Shown one piece after another: positions 1 to 12,692 of a stretch of DNA of 64,000 bases. This DNA is from Dichotomocladium elegans. Lineage: Eukaryota; Mucoromycota; Mucoromycetes; Mucorales; Lichtheimiaceae. The notes under the pieces were generated by a model. It was not told where the DNA came from and searched no databases. It saw only the letters and a list, made by a program, of their open reading frames with translations. Every line of letters begins with the position of its first letter. Position 1 is the stretch's first letter. A program made the position numbers and the translations under genes. The stretch is taken from positions 1,488,001 to 1,552,000 of the forward strand of contig JAIXMN010000003.1 in assembly GCA_025716815.1 (NCBI GenBank), in the 5' to 3' direction.

Positions 1-730
1 AAGTCATGGACTAACATGCTATCAACCTATTCGATTAGGGCAGAGTGGATGGCTGTCGTACAACGAAACACTCTGTCATTGCAAGAACTTTCCCAGTTCT
101 TCTTTCTTTTTCTTTTTCTTTTTTTTAAAAAAATAGTTGCATATGGCCAGGGAAATTGCAACCGGCGCCATAGGGGGAGACGAAGCTCCTAACCTAAACG
201 CCCATCGCACCCTATTCCCTCTCCTTGCTCATTCTGCAATTGTTTGACGATTTCGATGTATCTTCGATAGCCATAAGGCCATCTCACACGAATGCTTTTA
301 TAATCAATTGGTAATTTAAGCGTTAAGAAGAAAACACTTCGGTAAAGGTTAGTCGCTTTTATAGACGTTGCGGTATATAAAAACTAAAAACTTTTTCTCG
401 CGGAGACACAATATGCTAAGCGGGCATTAAACACGATAAGCCACCGATGTCTCATTTTTAAATCACGTGCCGTAAAAGACACTTGTCACAATTCCCTGCA
501 TTTGATCTGCAGTCATTCGGTTTGCTCTAATTTAACCATGCATAAAAAACAGATGATAATACGTTGACCACCAATGCAGAGTAGAATCGTCTTCATTTCT
601 TTCTTTTCAATAACCTTGCTAAAGCATTGATATTCGCACATGCATATCTGTAAGTGGCTGTGCAACTCCAAATGTTTGTACTACACTTTACAGTAGCTTT
701 TATAGGCTTCACACGCACAAACGATGAAAG
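1..730. other. Intergenic, no gene seen
   Basis: No reading frame of useful length and no RNA gene signature was found. The stretch is AT-rich with a T-rich tract around 100-128. It lies downstream of the minus-strand HSF-type gene and probably holds its 3' untranslated region. Confidence 0.5.
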
Positions 731-2015
731 TTAGGGTGGTCCATGCAGTGGTGGTAGCTTGGTTGTTCTCAACAATGGGTCGATTGATGCCGTATCTGTC
801 TTGACTAGCTCTGTTATCGAAGGAAGTTGTTGTTGTTGTTGCTGCTGTTGCTGGTGCTGCTGCTGGTTATCATCATCAGACGAGCTGAAGGTAGGTACGA
901 TACACGACATCCGTTGTTGTTGATTTTGTTGTTGCAGGTCCGCCAAGGTGATGGCCTGGTTAAGCCTGTCGCGTAGATGTTTGAGTGTTTTCATCGTCTC
1001 TATAACAAGTAACCACACTAAATCGGGAAAATTTGCATTGGCTTCTCATTCGCTGACCACCCACATTACCTGATGTGGTTGTTACTTCTAGTATCAGTTC
1101 AACAATAGATTTAAGAAGCTATAGAACTTCACAAGTGAGTGTCTGTAACCCATATATCATGTCAATCAAAGTTGCACTGAATAGAAAAAGAGACGGTAAT
1201 CAACACTATTCTAGTCACTTTGATGGGTAGGGGAGTATGCAAAGCTCCGGGGGTGGGTAGAGTTGAGCATACCTCCTGTTGTTGTGCATGAATCCAATGC
1301 AGTCTTTGCGTTTCACTTATAGTTGCAGCACATTGTGCTTCTATCTCATCAAGCCGATCCCAGATCCTTGCGATAATTTCTGCATTGCCGGGTGCTGCTC
1401 CACCACTGGTACGTATATCGTGATCATGGTGTTGTTGTGTTGGTGCCGGCGTAGTGACAGGACTGCTGCCGCTAGAATCGTTGGAACTGCTCACATGAAG
1501 CTGCCCCCGTCGTTTGATTAAATGAAGATTAGATCGTTGGTGAGGCTGGAAGTATTCGTGGGAAAACTGATATTGGTCCGTTGATCGTGTCTCTTCATCG
1601 CGGATTCTGCGAAAGCCATATACTAATAAAAAATGTATAAGTGAAATAATAGCAATGATAAGAGGGTATGTTCATATATATAAAAGAACGTACTGTTGAG
1701 CTGGCGAACAAAGCTAGGCCAATTGCTGTGAGAAAAATATTGCGGAAGGATGTTCTGAGAGAAGTTGCTGACATCCTGGATGTGAACTGTGCTGGTATTA
1801 CGTCCTGTTGACCAACGAATGAGGTTATCAGTGAGAGGGTCATTAATCATGCTATAACCGTGAGGGACGAAAGTGATTGTATGTGTTATTGAAGAGCATA
1901 AAATAGAAAAAAGAGAGAAAGAACTTTACTCCCAAAGCTTTGTGATAAAAGCGGTCGGGTGTTGGTGATCGTTATTCATTTGAAAGGAGGAAGAGCTGGA
2001 CTCCAAGTCAGGCAT
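731..2015 (-). CDS. HSF-type DNA-binding transcription factor
   Basis: This gene encodes a heat-shock-factor-family regulator of about 286 residues, presumably nuclear. Four exons are inferred: 2015-1930, 1851-1694, 1622-1273 and 997-731. The start at 2013-2015 gives a short Ser-rich leader followed by the HSF winged-helix domain (about residues 22-115). That domain shows FITKLW, then MINDPL, IRWS, LPQYFSHSNWPSFVRQLN and IYGFRR, with a pattern in between that fits the family. The domain is cut by two introns, and the first splits the LWD codon. A helical stretch follows (AEIIARIWDRLDEIE, then KTLKHLRDRLNQ) that resembles the HR-A/B trimerisation coiled coil. The tail carries a Q-rich tract encoded by CAA/CAG. 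The protein is short for an HSF and has no obvious long activation domain. Family assignment is firm; whether it is a true stress HSF or an Sfl1/Mga2-like relative cannot be told. The last acceptor (AGAG just before position 997) is ambiguous by 2 nt. Confidence 0.85.
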
Positions 2016-3427
2016 TGTCGACAGATGTATTTTTAGGGCGGGGGGCGGCGGAACATTCTTAGGCCTTCCAATACATCAAAAACAATGATCGAACACAGAT
2101 TAGCTGGATTTCCTCAAGAAGACAGCAGAGCAAAGGAAGGACTAATTATGGATTGCCCAAAGAGTCAATATCCACGGCAATCAACTTGAATGAACATGTC
2201 GACGATTTCCTTTTATATTGCTCAACGTGACGCGAACACAGCGCCAGAATTTTTCTTTTCTACCGTACTAAACACTATCTGTTTCGGACGCGCGTAGTTG
2301 AAGCAAGAGGCATATGCGTCGCATATATCGAGAGAGGTATTTCGCGAACTACCTTTGGTTGCACCTCATTTGGAGCTAGTCCCCAACTCCCGACTTGATT
2401 TGCCCTCATTCACCGCACTGTCATGTCCCTCACTTTCTAAAGACAGCTCAACAAGCTTCTTTGCTTTTCACGGCTATAGCCGGCCATTACAAAAATGGCT
2501 CTTGTAGGAAAATAGGTTTTAATAGCTCTCCATTCCGTACGCTCAGAGGCGGAGGAAGAAAGGGAAAGTAGTGAAGTTAAAAACTCCCCGTGAGCCTCTC
2601 CGCTAATTAACCCGTGTGTGGCGGTTCCAGGAGAATGGGTTTTGTTACCAAACTGAGTAACATCTCCCTCATTCTCAATTCAAAACGTTTAACCCAAAAT
2701 CCGACATCACTCAAGTACTCTCAGAGTGGCCCTTTTGTGTTTATTAGAGTTTGTTCTTATACGCGTTGCCCCCTCCCCATATCATGGTTACACGCCTCAT
2801 TTCCTGCTTATGGCGATAAATTTTTTGGCGTATGTATCACATATACTTCCAAATGGTGGCAGGAATGCAAATGTTCATAGAAAGTTAGCATCCTACGACA
2901 GCTAACTTCGTTTATGTGACACACGTAGACTGACACGGTCCTTCTGTTGATGAGTGATGGGCTCAAGATTACATAATGCTTTCTCGAATCCGCCTGTTCT
3001 GCAGTTGGGTTGTTCAATGTATTGGCTCATTTCATGTCCCATTCTTGATACCAAAACACAACAACCTAATCACCATATATAACTATTGTTGTAGCTCACC
3101 GGTGTGTGTTATTGAAAATCGAATGTTCGGTTCCACCGCATACTACGTAGGTGTGTGCATATCTTTAAGCTCTCTGTTACATTCTTTCGGAAGAGCGAAA
3201 AAAAAGTGTATGCACACGTAAACACAGAGCAGTAATTTCAATTAAGCACGCCCGTTTAAACGAAAAAGAGATTATTCTCTTTCCGAATGAGCCAATTCCA
3301 GAGATATCCGACGGTGAGAAAAGAGGAACGTATTGGGTGTGTAGGTGTATGTGTATAGAAAGAAAAAGATTGTGCATACATGTAAGAGGTGAGGCTGGTG
3401 CTATTAAATTCTGGGGAAGTAGAAGCT
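2016..3427. other. Intergenic between two minus-strand genes
   Basis: This 1.4 kb stretch holds the HSF gene's upstream region on its left and the Kes1-like gene's 3' flank on its right. Short reading frames are present on both strands, but none shows a recognisable motif or splice-linked partner. No tRNA-like cloverleaf was seen. Confidence 0.5.
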
Positions 3428-5043
3428 TTAAGATGATGAGGCCTTGAGAGTGTTATGTTTTTTGAACAGCCATCCCGATTCTGATCCCATGGTATCCACA
3501 AACTTGCCATCGCACTTGGCGATGATATCCTCGCGTAACGTGCCGTAAATTTCTTCGCCGGTCTTGGAAGCAAAGTACTCAGGAACCCATGTCTCATTTT
3601 TCTCCGCCCGCTCCTTGCGGAGGGCACGCTGAGCATTTTCAATTGCTGACTTTTCGCTCGAAGCGGTCATGTAATCACCCGCCTTGAGTGCTTCAGCCAC
3701 TTTGCGCCATACCTGGCGCGATTCAAGTGCACCCTGCTGATCCAGGTCAGCCACCCTAATAGCAGGCTTCTCCAGCGACGTCAGATCCAGGAAAGGTGCC
3801 GCACTGCCTTGATGCTTGGTGATCGTGGATTTAGCTGTCCATTGCCCCTCGATAATTGTAGGTCCGGCCAGCGATTCATGTGTCACATTAGCTTTAAAGT
3901 GATGATACTCGCCCGAGATCCAACCCTTAGTCGTATATTCAATTGAGGCAAAGTAGCCCGATGAGGACTGGATGTAGGAGGTGCCATACAGCTCAACATA
4001 GGGTGCTAGAGAGATATTAATACATTTATTCCTATTTTATTCAAACCTTAAGTATGGAATACTTACTAGCATACCAGATTCCGTTCACAGACAAGGAGGG
4101 TAGCGTGAACAAGTAACTCTCATCACGGCTGACCAATTTCACGGTACAGTAGCCCACCTGATCGACAAGCATTTGTGTGCCTGAGAAGCGGGTCTTCTGG
4201 CCGTCATGGCCGTTCACAATCACGCCGGCATCCTCATTTTCAATGTAGAAGCCCGACACTGGCGGATGATGTGATACTTGTTCGCACACAATATACGTAC
4301 CATTATCCCAGGAGCACTTGAATTGCTCACCCAGGATAGGGTTAAAGGGCTTTTTCTCCCACTCGCCCTTAGGAACACGGCTTGAGAAAGAGCCGTTCAA
4401 CGACGATATAAACCATTTAATCGCAGCATAGAATCTCTCCTCGGCTGAATCAGCTTTGGGGATGTCCGTAAGCTAATGCGAGGGATATGAGTATGAATAG
4501 TTTCCTCTTCAATGAGTCATATAAGGTCTCCCTCTTCTTACCAGAGCAGGTTGGTCAGCCCAGAATGCCCTACACAACAGCAAATGAGTATATGTTATTG
4601 GGATTAAAACCGAAACAAAAACTCTCCTTCCCCTTCCGATGCCAAAGCAGTCATTGAAAAACAAATGTGCCATCAACACATCGCATGGCGCATTTCTTCT
4701 GTACAATTATACACACCCTTTGACACACCTCCCTTCATCTTGGGTCTCATTCCCATTATTTAAAACCAAAACCATCAGACAAACCACCATCCCGCATCGC
4801 GATGCCCATGTTCCTCATAGTAATAGACTCGCCAATACACAAAATAAAAGAGAAATGAAAGGAAAAGCAAATCGTGACCGCTTACGAATATTCCAGGAGA
4901 GAAATGGGTGCCAGTAAGAAAGACGGACACGTCAAACTCGACAAATCGCCGGTAAAGGATGCCAGGGTCTTGAGGAAGGAGGAGAAGCTGCCTTGCTGGT
5001 CAGCGGGGATGCTATCGAGGGCCGAGTTTTCTGCAGCAGTCAT
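3428..5043 (-). CDS. Oxysterol-binding protein, Kes1/Osh4 type
   Basis: This is a short-form OSBP-related protein of about 389 residues, close to the family's usual size. Proteins of this type exchange sterol and phosphatidylinositol-4-phosphate between membranes at the Golgi and ER. Four exons are inferred: 5043-4886, 4569-4542 (a 28 nt mini-exon), 4472-4067 and 4005-3428. The N-terminal lid and first core strands read FLKTLASFTGDLSSL, followed by LAPISLLEYS. The OSBP fingerprint EQVSHHPPVSGFY sits in exon 3, after the PFNPILGEQF block. Exon 4 carries YVELYGTSYIQSSSGYFASI and the late IEGQW and KNETWVPEYF region. No PH domain, FFAT motif or ankyrin repeats are present, so it is a bare ORD protein like yeast Kes1. 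It is transcribed divergently from the AP-1 gamma gene, with about 940 bp between the starts. Confidence 0.93.
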
Positions 5044-5434
5044 GATGGGATCTTGACAGGGTTAAGAAGCGTTGCAAAAGACAGGAAAAAGGGGAAGGGA
5101 AAGGAAAGCGGGCGTAAAAAAATGAGGTACGTCGGCCCACATACTTTATTTTCCAAAATAATGACGAATAAAAAATCGCATACTTGTATAAAGGTTATTG
5201 GAAACCTGCTAATCAACAGAAACGCTGTCCTTTTCTATACTTACGCAAAGGCCCTCAAGGGGCTCAACAGTTAGTCCGCGTAGTCCTGGCGCTAGCCGGA
5301 ACAGAAAAACAGAGGAGAGAATGGAGCCAGCAAACCGGAGAGACTGGTGGCCGCAGCCATGTCACCAGTCAAACGAATGGCGGTGGCAGCGGGGAGAATG
5401 ACCGGAAGGGTGTTCAGGAATTCCTCTCTTCCAT

Positions 5435-5835
5435 GACTTAGCAAATAAGGTTGCAGTAAAACAATTTAGTAAGATAGTGATCATACCGGATGAGGACATG
5501 GAAGACAAGGTCAAGTTGGAGCTAATGGATAGGTCAGTCTTCTCGCGAGTTGATTATTCGAAGGAAATCAACGTTGCAGTAGATAGAGATCCTCCCTTGA
5601 ATGCGTGACATATCTGTTTACCCACGTTAGCAGTGCTTTATTTTCTAGTTAGAGCATCATATCTCAATCTGACGCTGTACTATCCGCCTTCCATTGCATT
5701 GTCAATGGTCCCATCCGTTGCTACATATCCGGATACTTCAAGCAGGCAAATGAACCTGATATTAACTTTGAAGCCGCTGTTGAACTTTTTGCGGGTATGC
5801 GAACAAAACTAAAAAGGCGTACTGCTATTGGGGCG
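5435..5835 (+). other. Possible small or decayed gene upstream of AP-1 gamma
   Basis: Two short plus-strand stretches read like coding sequence but were not recognised. One, around 5478-5533, encodes a charged segment (KIVIIPDEDMEDKVKLELMD). The other, around 5655-5875, includes DAVLSAFHCIVNGP and GYFKQANEPDINFEAAVELF. A GTCAGT donor at 5534 and a TAG acceptor near 5652 would join them in frame by one choice of acceptor. No convincing start codon or family match was found. It could be the remains of a gene, an upstream alternative exon or chance. Confidence 0.2.
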
Positions 5836-5979
5836 CTGAATCAAAACTCCCAGGGGATCCGGGATCTGCCTGCTTGAAATTGCGGTCTGCGTTTGCTCCG
5901 AAGTGGGCCGTTGGACTTTTTTTTTCAGTTAGCACCATCGAGAGTGTCGCTTAAAACGGGCTTTCGCGAGGAATCATTC

Positions 5980-8510
5980 ATGAACAGCATCAATAGTATT
6001 TCTCAACAAATCCTTTCGAAGCTCCCGCTTTACCGCCTCAAAGGTGAGTTATCGCTTTGCTGAAAGCGTGTTCGACTGGGTGTTAAAATTGGGTATTCAA
6101 GACCTCATCAAGGCCGTCCGCGCGTGTAAAACGGCTGCCGAGGAAAGAGCCGTGATTCAAAAGGAGAGTGCAAATATCCGAACGGCATTCAAAGAAGAGC
6201 ACAATGAGACGCGGCATACCAATGTAGCCAAGCTGCTCTATATCCATATGCTCGGCTACCCCGCCCATTTCGGTCAGATGGAGTGTTTGAAGTTGGTTGC
6301 AAGCCCCAAATTTGCCGACAAGCGTCTGGGCTACTTGGGCATCATGCTCCTGATTGACGAAAAGACCGAGGTCTTGACACTTGTGACCAACAGCTTAAAA
6401 AAGTAAGCAGGATACCACCGGAGACTCTACGTACCTGCAGAAGAGGCTGACACATACTCGTATTTTACGATTCGCAGCGACTTGAATCATAGCAATATGT
6501 ACGTAGTTGGTCTGGCGCTTTGTACTCTCGGTAATATCTCATCCTCCGAGATGGCGCGTGACCTTTGTTCTGAGGTGGAGAAGCTTCTCGGTAGCTCAAA
6601 CACCTATATCCGCAAGAAGGTGGGTTTGCGTCCGGTTTTGGCCTTGTCTTCCAACTTATTTGTCTTTGATGCGGTAGGCCGCTCTGTGCGCCTTGCGTAT
6701 CATTCTCCGAGTACCTGACCTTATCGAAAACTTTTTATCCCGCGCAAAAACTTTGCTGAACGACAGAAGCCATGGTGTTCTTATTACTGGAGTCACATTG
6801 GTCACCGAAATGTGCCGACAAAACCCTGAAAACATCGAGGTTTTCAGAAAGGGAGTGCCGCTTCTTGTTCGCCACCTTAAGAACCTCACGAGTGCAGGGT
6901 TCTCCCCTGAGCACGATGTTACAGGCGTGACTGACCCGTTTCTGCAAGTGAAGATTCTTCGTCTCCTCCGAATCCTAGCTAAGAATGATCAAGAGGCATC
7001 TGACGCTATGAACGACATATTAGCACAAGTAGCTACCAATACCGAGAGCGCGAAGAATGTTGGCAATGCTATCTTATATGAGACTGTACTGACTATCATG
7101 GATATCCAAAGTGAGGCTGGTCTCCGTGTGTTGGCAGTCAACATCCTTGGTAAATTCTTGAGTAACCGCGACAACAATATTCGGTAATTATACCAATTAT
7201 GGGCTATGTAAGCATACGAGCATACTATTTATAAATTACTTGTTTCGTAGATACGTTGCCCTTGAAACGCTGAATAAGACGGTTGGCATCGAGTCGCAAG
7301 CTGTTCAACGGCATCGCAATATCATTCTCGATTGCTTGCGTGACGGTGATATCTCAATCCGGCGCCGTGCTCTTGAACTGAGCTTTGCTCTGATCAACGA
7401 AAGCAATGTGCGCGTCTTGACACGCGAACTCTTGGCTTTCCTGGAAGTGGCAGATACCGAATTCAAGCAGAGCATGACAACAAAACTTTCACTTGCGTCG
7501 GAACGCTTCGCACCAAACAGTCGCTGGCATATTGATACCATGCTACGTATGCTTAAACTTGCCGGAAACCATGTCCGTGAAGAAGTACTCTCGGGTTTCA
7601 TCCGCCTTGTTGTTCAAACTACTCAGCTTCATCAGTACACCGTGCAGAAGCTCTATGCTGGTTTGAAGCAAGACATTTCACAGGTAACGGATCCGCATAT
7701 CTTATGACTAAGTAGAAAGGACGCTAACTTTGGCTATGGTCCACAGGAAGCGTTTGTACTTTCCGGCGTGTGGGTGATTGGTGAATTTGGTGATGTTCTG
7801 GTTAGCGGAGGCAATTTTGAGGAGGACAATGCTCAAATACATGTGTCTGAGGATGCTGTGGTGGACTTGCTCGAGTCGATTCTGATCGGCCCTTACGCTA
7901 ATCAACTTACCCGTGAGTACGTTCTGACGGCACTGATGAAGTTTTCGTCTCGGGCAGTGGGCAATGACGTACAGTCGCGCATCAAAAACTTGCTGCAAGA
8001 GCATACATCAAGCATGGAAGTTGAGATCCAGCAGCGTGCAGTAGAGTACACCCATTTGTTCTCGTTCGATAGCATACGTGCTGCTGTTCTAGAGCCCATG
8101 CCTGTCCCAGAAGGACGGCCGATCATTGACTCAAATGAAAATGGCCCAAATAGCCCAGGTAAATTAAAAAAAATGGATTGGACCATGAGTGATAACGTGT
8201 TGTGGAAATGGTAGCTCCTGGGAAAACATCTGCCAAGTCCGGACCAAGCGATCAAGATGTGAGTAATGTAGCGTTATCATCATCGTCTGTAGTAAGGTTA
8301 ATTGCGTTATCCCACTCTAGTTGTTATTGGATCTTATGGGTGTTGGTACTGCCTCTGGCGGCGGTGAGCTCGATATGACTGCACCACCCGAGAGCCCCGC
8401 TGCTGTACAGAGTCCAACTGTTCCGCAACAACAGCAGCAGCAGCAATCACAGCATAGCATGGATCTGCTAGCTGATCTCTTCGGAGGCGGCAGCGGTAGC
8501 AGTGCTCCTG

Positions 8511-8548
<38 letters not shown>

Positions 8549-9178
8549 ATTCCCCAAGCGGAACATCCCAAATCAAGCAACGATGCCTTGATGGATTTGC
8601 TAGGCGGTGCAGTTTCTAATACTACTATCACTACAGCATCTGCATATCCGAACAACAACAACAACAACAACAACAATACCTTTGACTTGTCATCTCTTGG
8701 TCAATCTATGCCGCGCAGCTCACCGGCATCGCCCCAACGCAACAATGCTGCGTCGCCTACAAGCAATGGATACCAAGCATATTCCAATAACGGTTTGAAG
8801 ATCGAACTTGTTCCATCGCGGGACCGCAACAACCCAGCTATTATTAATATACAAGTCTTGTTCAGTAACTCGGGCGCCGAAGGCGTCATATCGTCCCTGC
8901 AGTTCCAAGCCGCCGTTCCAAGGAGTCAGAAACTCCAGATGGCACCTGCGAGTAGCTCGACTGTCCAACCTGGCGGTACTGAGAAGCAGCTGATACGTAT
9001 CAACAATCCCCAGCAGGTAGGAATGAGCATAAAGAGACAGGAAAAATGAGGACATTGAGTTTCGTGTGCTATCTAGACGGCTGTCAAGTTGCGATTGCGT
9101 ATTGCATATGTACTCTCTTCTGGCCAAAAAGTAGAAGACTTGGCAGAGTATGGGCCCTTCCCGGAAGGAGCTTTCTAA
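5980..9178 (+). CDS. AP-1 complex subunit gamma (gamma-adaptin)
   Basis: This is the large gamma subunit of the AP-1 clathrin adaptor, which sorts cargo between the trans-Golgi network and endosomes. Nine exons give 899 residues: 5980-6043, 6102-6402, 6478-6619, 6678-7183, 7251-7683, 7747-8158, 8215-8258, 8321-9016 and 9077-9178. The start at 5980 adds a short leader before the conserved [20 protein letters not shown]. The adaptin N-terminal trunk then follows ([47 protein letters not shown]). The hinge (about residues 640-780) is low-complexity, with polyQ, an Ala-Pro repeat and polyN, and contains clathrin/accessory-type acidic-leucine motifs such as [15 protein letters not shown] and MDLLGG. 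The C-terminal ear is present and ends [14 protein letters not shown]. It converges on the monooxygenase gene, with a 250 bp gap. Identification is secure. Confidence 0.96.
8503..8556 (+). repeat. Ala-Pro coding microsatellite in gamma-adaptin hinge
   Basis: A CTGCTC/CTGCTCCT-type hexanucleotide repeat encodes alternating Ala and Pro. A CAA/AAC run at 8651-8678 encodes polyN, and CAA/CAG at 8425-8450 encodes polyQ. All stay in frame, so length changes would only stretch the flexible hinge. Confidence 0.8.
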
Positions 9179-9428
9179 ATGATTTGACCGATACCAGGCA
9201 GCTTCATCTTTTCTTTTCTCCTTCTCTTAGCGTGGCCGGCTTTTACTCGGCTACACAGACGCTCCCTCCCTTTTAACTCATTCACTCATTCACACACACT
9301 TTCTTTCCAATTATTATACTGTACAACGGACAAGCAATTCGAAGCAAAATAGAAGAAATGAAAGAATCAAGCCTTTGCAAGCAGTGTCAAATAACGTTCG
9401 ATTACGCGAATGATTGAAAGGCTATGAC

Positions 9429-11360
9429 TCATTTAACATAAGTGATAAAATCATCGAGATACCTTGTCCTGCCTAGTGTCCACCAGAACCCTGTCACTGT
9501 GCCCGACCAAAGTGCAGATATTTCTCCTTGCGCGGTAAGGTACCATGAGCTACAACCTGTACTCCAGACGGTATCCTTGAGATTAGCCTTGAGTTTCTTA
9601 ACAAATTTATCTTGTGCTTCTTTCTTCGGTTCAATGGCTATGACGTGATCTTTTATCATGCGCTTGAGCATTCTAAGGGTCATTTCGACCTGGCTATACC
9701 ATGGTTATTAGGGGAGGCGAGGAGGGAGGGTAACGGGCGTCGATTAGGGCGCTTCGTTTCTTCGAAAATCTCACATTGACAGAGCTTACATTTCAATCAT
9801 GGTCATGACAGAATTATGACCTAGAAGGCTCGCGGGGCCAAGGATCATGAAGAGGTTAGGGAACCCGTGAATAAAGACACTCTTATAGGTATCCGGGTAT
9901 CCAATGTCCCACATTTGGTTAAGCGTTTTTCCGTACTTGCCGTTGACTACGTATGAAGTAGAATCTTCATTTTAGTATAGGCAAGTTCATGTTGCTTCCG
10001 CGACAACCTAACCTGTCATATTGCCTAGGAAGCCCTGAACATCAAAACCGGTGGCCAACACCAAAATGTCATACTCGGTCTCCTTCCCATCCGCGGTCCT
10101 GATCGTCCTCCCCAAAACCTCTTCGATAGCACTGGTTTCGACTGTCACATTCTCTTTGCACAGCGATTCCAGAAAACTTTCAGATGGTGTAATGCGCTTG
10201 CAGCCCAGGCGATAGCTTGGTGTGAGTTTCTCCACGAGGTCAGGTCGATTTTGCGCCACAAGACGCTGTTTGATTTGTGAGGCTGCCAGGCGCTGGATTA
10301 CGCCGACAAACCAGTAGTCGTAATAACCAAAGATGATGTAAAGTAGCTCGTTCTGAATAAAAGAGTCAGGGACCACCACCCTTCAGGACAAAAAAAAAAG
10401 TGGTTTACGCCCTATATACTCACCAGAAGAAATAGGTAAACGCGATAGATATGATACACCAAAGGTAGCGTGCGTACGATTGACTTGAACCTGTCCGAGT
10501 ACGCATACTGTTCCCTGCTCCTAACCCATGCAGGCGTACGTTGATAGCTTGTCAGATGAGCTGCGACCTTCTGCAGCTCAGGGACAACCTGCACTGCACT
10601 CGCACCACTCCCAATGACAGCAACGCGCTTATTGGTGAAGTCGATGCTAGAATCCCAATTGGCAGTATGGACGACAGGACCTTGAAAACCTTTGAAGATC
10701 TCGGGTATACGGGGAATGCGGAGAGAACCAACACCCACGTAGCTGTTGGATTCGTTTGATCAATTTTTTTTCAATCCAATGCGCTATGATTATTTATCCT
10801 ACTGGCATTGCATTCCATACATCATATCGTGCGTGGCCGTCCAACGTTCGTCCGTGGTAGCACTTCGTAGGTCCAGGCGCCATTGCAGAGTTTCATCGAT
10901 CCAAGTCAGCTTATCGACATAGGTGTTGAGTCTTGTTTGGCTGTAAAGGTTGTGTTTTTTGGCTACACGCTGAACATATTGCTGGATTTCGGCAGCCGAG
11001 CTGTACTTTTGGCTCCAGTCTATAAATAAATATTAACATAGGAGGAGAAGGGGGACCTGAAGGTCTTATGAGAATGGATGGAAATAGGTACCGAAATTGG
11101 GCTCAAAGCTCAATGAATATAGATACGATGGAAGGTCGCAAGCGCAGCCAGGATACCGGTTGGCATGCCAGGTCCCTCCAAGATCGTCTGATCCTTCATA
11201 AATTTGGCTGATGATCCCGAGCTCTTGCTTGAGACGGATTGCCGCACATATCCCGCTGAACCTGATGTCACTCGAAAATATTAGATCGTGTGCTGAGAAC
11301 GTTTGTTTTTTGTTACCCTCCGCCAACGATTCCGATTGAAAAGGGCTGGCTGCCTGCCAT
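9429..11360 (-). CDS. Baeyer-Villiger-type FAD monooxygenase
   Basis: This gene encodes a class B flavin monooxygenase of about 497 residues that would use FAD, NADPH and O2, with a ketone or similar substrate that is not predictable. Seven exons are inferred: 11360-11317, 11261-11092, 11019-10821, 10742-10424, 10352-10013, 9946-9790 and 9693-9429. The first exon starts MAGSQPF and leads into the FAD Rossmann loop IGIVGGGFSG, whose last glycine codon is split by an intron. The BVMO fingerprints are present: GGTWHANRYPGCACD, and FQGPVVHTANWD, which fits FxGxxxHxxxW. The NADPH-binding loop reads VAVIGSGASAVQ, and the ATGF motif (LVLATGFDVQGF) follows. The 10821 donor was chosen over one about 20 nt downstream in the gene because it gives a better junction into YVGVGSLRIPR. 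No signal peptide is seen. A role in secondary metabolism or detoxification is inference only. Confidence 0.9.
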
Positions 11361-12692
11361 GTATTAAATTCGAGGAAAAGGAGCAAAGAAAAAAATTACG
11401 CTTGTATGCGCAGAAACATTACGATTTCGAATGACCTTCATGGACCAGGTGGCGTGATCATCCAGGCTATGTTTCAGAGACGGCTCCTGCGCTGTGCTGT
11501 ACAAAGGAACGGCTATGCCAGCCTTGATACCAACATGTTTATACGATAAAACAAATAAGATGGCTATTAAAGTATGAGAAGTAAACACCCGGTCCGGCGC
11601 ACACATTTGACCAAGGACCATCATGTAAACCATACATGCGATATGTATGCATGCATACATTTGGAAATAAAAATCTCTAGTACACCAACAAGAAATCGAG
11701 ACAACCTTCCCTGAATGTAGCCTATTCTTGCAGGCTGATGCCTGTTCTAGCCCTGTATTATTTGTGTGGTCCTATTACGGTTTCATGCATGTCATTACTG
11801 CATGCTAGGATCGATAAGCCTGGAGGAATAGCACCCAATAAAAAGAAAAACAGAGGGAACACGCTTATGTCATACACTTTAGCCTATCTTCAGAGGCAAC
11901 GATGGCTACTGTTTACTGTACGGTAAAAATACCAGATGAGATCAAAGTCTCCATGTCGGAAATACTGAGTGCCAACTTCTGAAGCAACAGCTAAAAGGGG
12001 AAGCTGTAAATATCTTGGCGATGCAGAGGCATAGTATTCTAGATTCCTAGAACCAATCGCGTCGCCGTCCCCTTCCGGATATCTTCTCCTCTTGCAACAT
12101 TATGATTGAGCTACTAGTTGAAGGCCAATAACGCGCGCAGAAATTAGTCTTCGTTAAAGACAAGGAAGGAAGGAAAGGATTTGAGAAAAAACAGGTCTTA
12201 CATGTACCCGTTCGGGTATCTGCCGCTTGGATAACCTACGCCAGCCCTAATTTCGTTTGTGATTCATCCACCTCTTTGTATTCTGGATATGAGAAAAATC
12301 GCCTATAGCAACGAAGTTGATGGAAAGAATAGCTCCATTTTTCAAATCCGGTTTAGTGACGACTGGCGTCATGATACCCATTCTTTTTTAGGCGATCAAT
12401 CTCATTTCGGATTGGGGCATTTTAATCTCATCTTTGAAATGATTTGAATAGGTCATGGGCATTTTCTATCAAGCACAGTCGACATCATGCTTCTCTTCAT
12501 ACAAAGGGTCTGGCCATGGTACCTAGGCGAGTTTATGATACACCGCACTTCCTCAATTTACCTATGCCAATTTTTCAATGATGGTGTTATTATGACATCA
12601 GTCGGAGAAAGAAATTCGACACGTCTATTCATGCAAGAAAACCAATCTTTCGAGATTGATGCCCCGTTTTCTTTACCACTTCATTATCAACG
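11361..12692. other. Divergent promoter region, no gene seen
   Basis: This stretch separates the start of the monooxygenase gene (minus) from the LMBD1-type gene (plus). Short open frames occur, for instance around 11364-11660 and 12259-12447, but none has a recognisable motif or a consistent splice partner. Confidence 0.5.
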
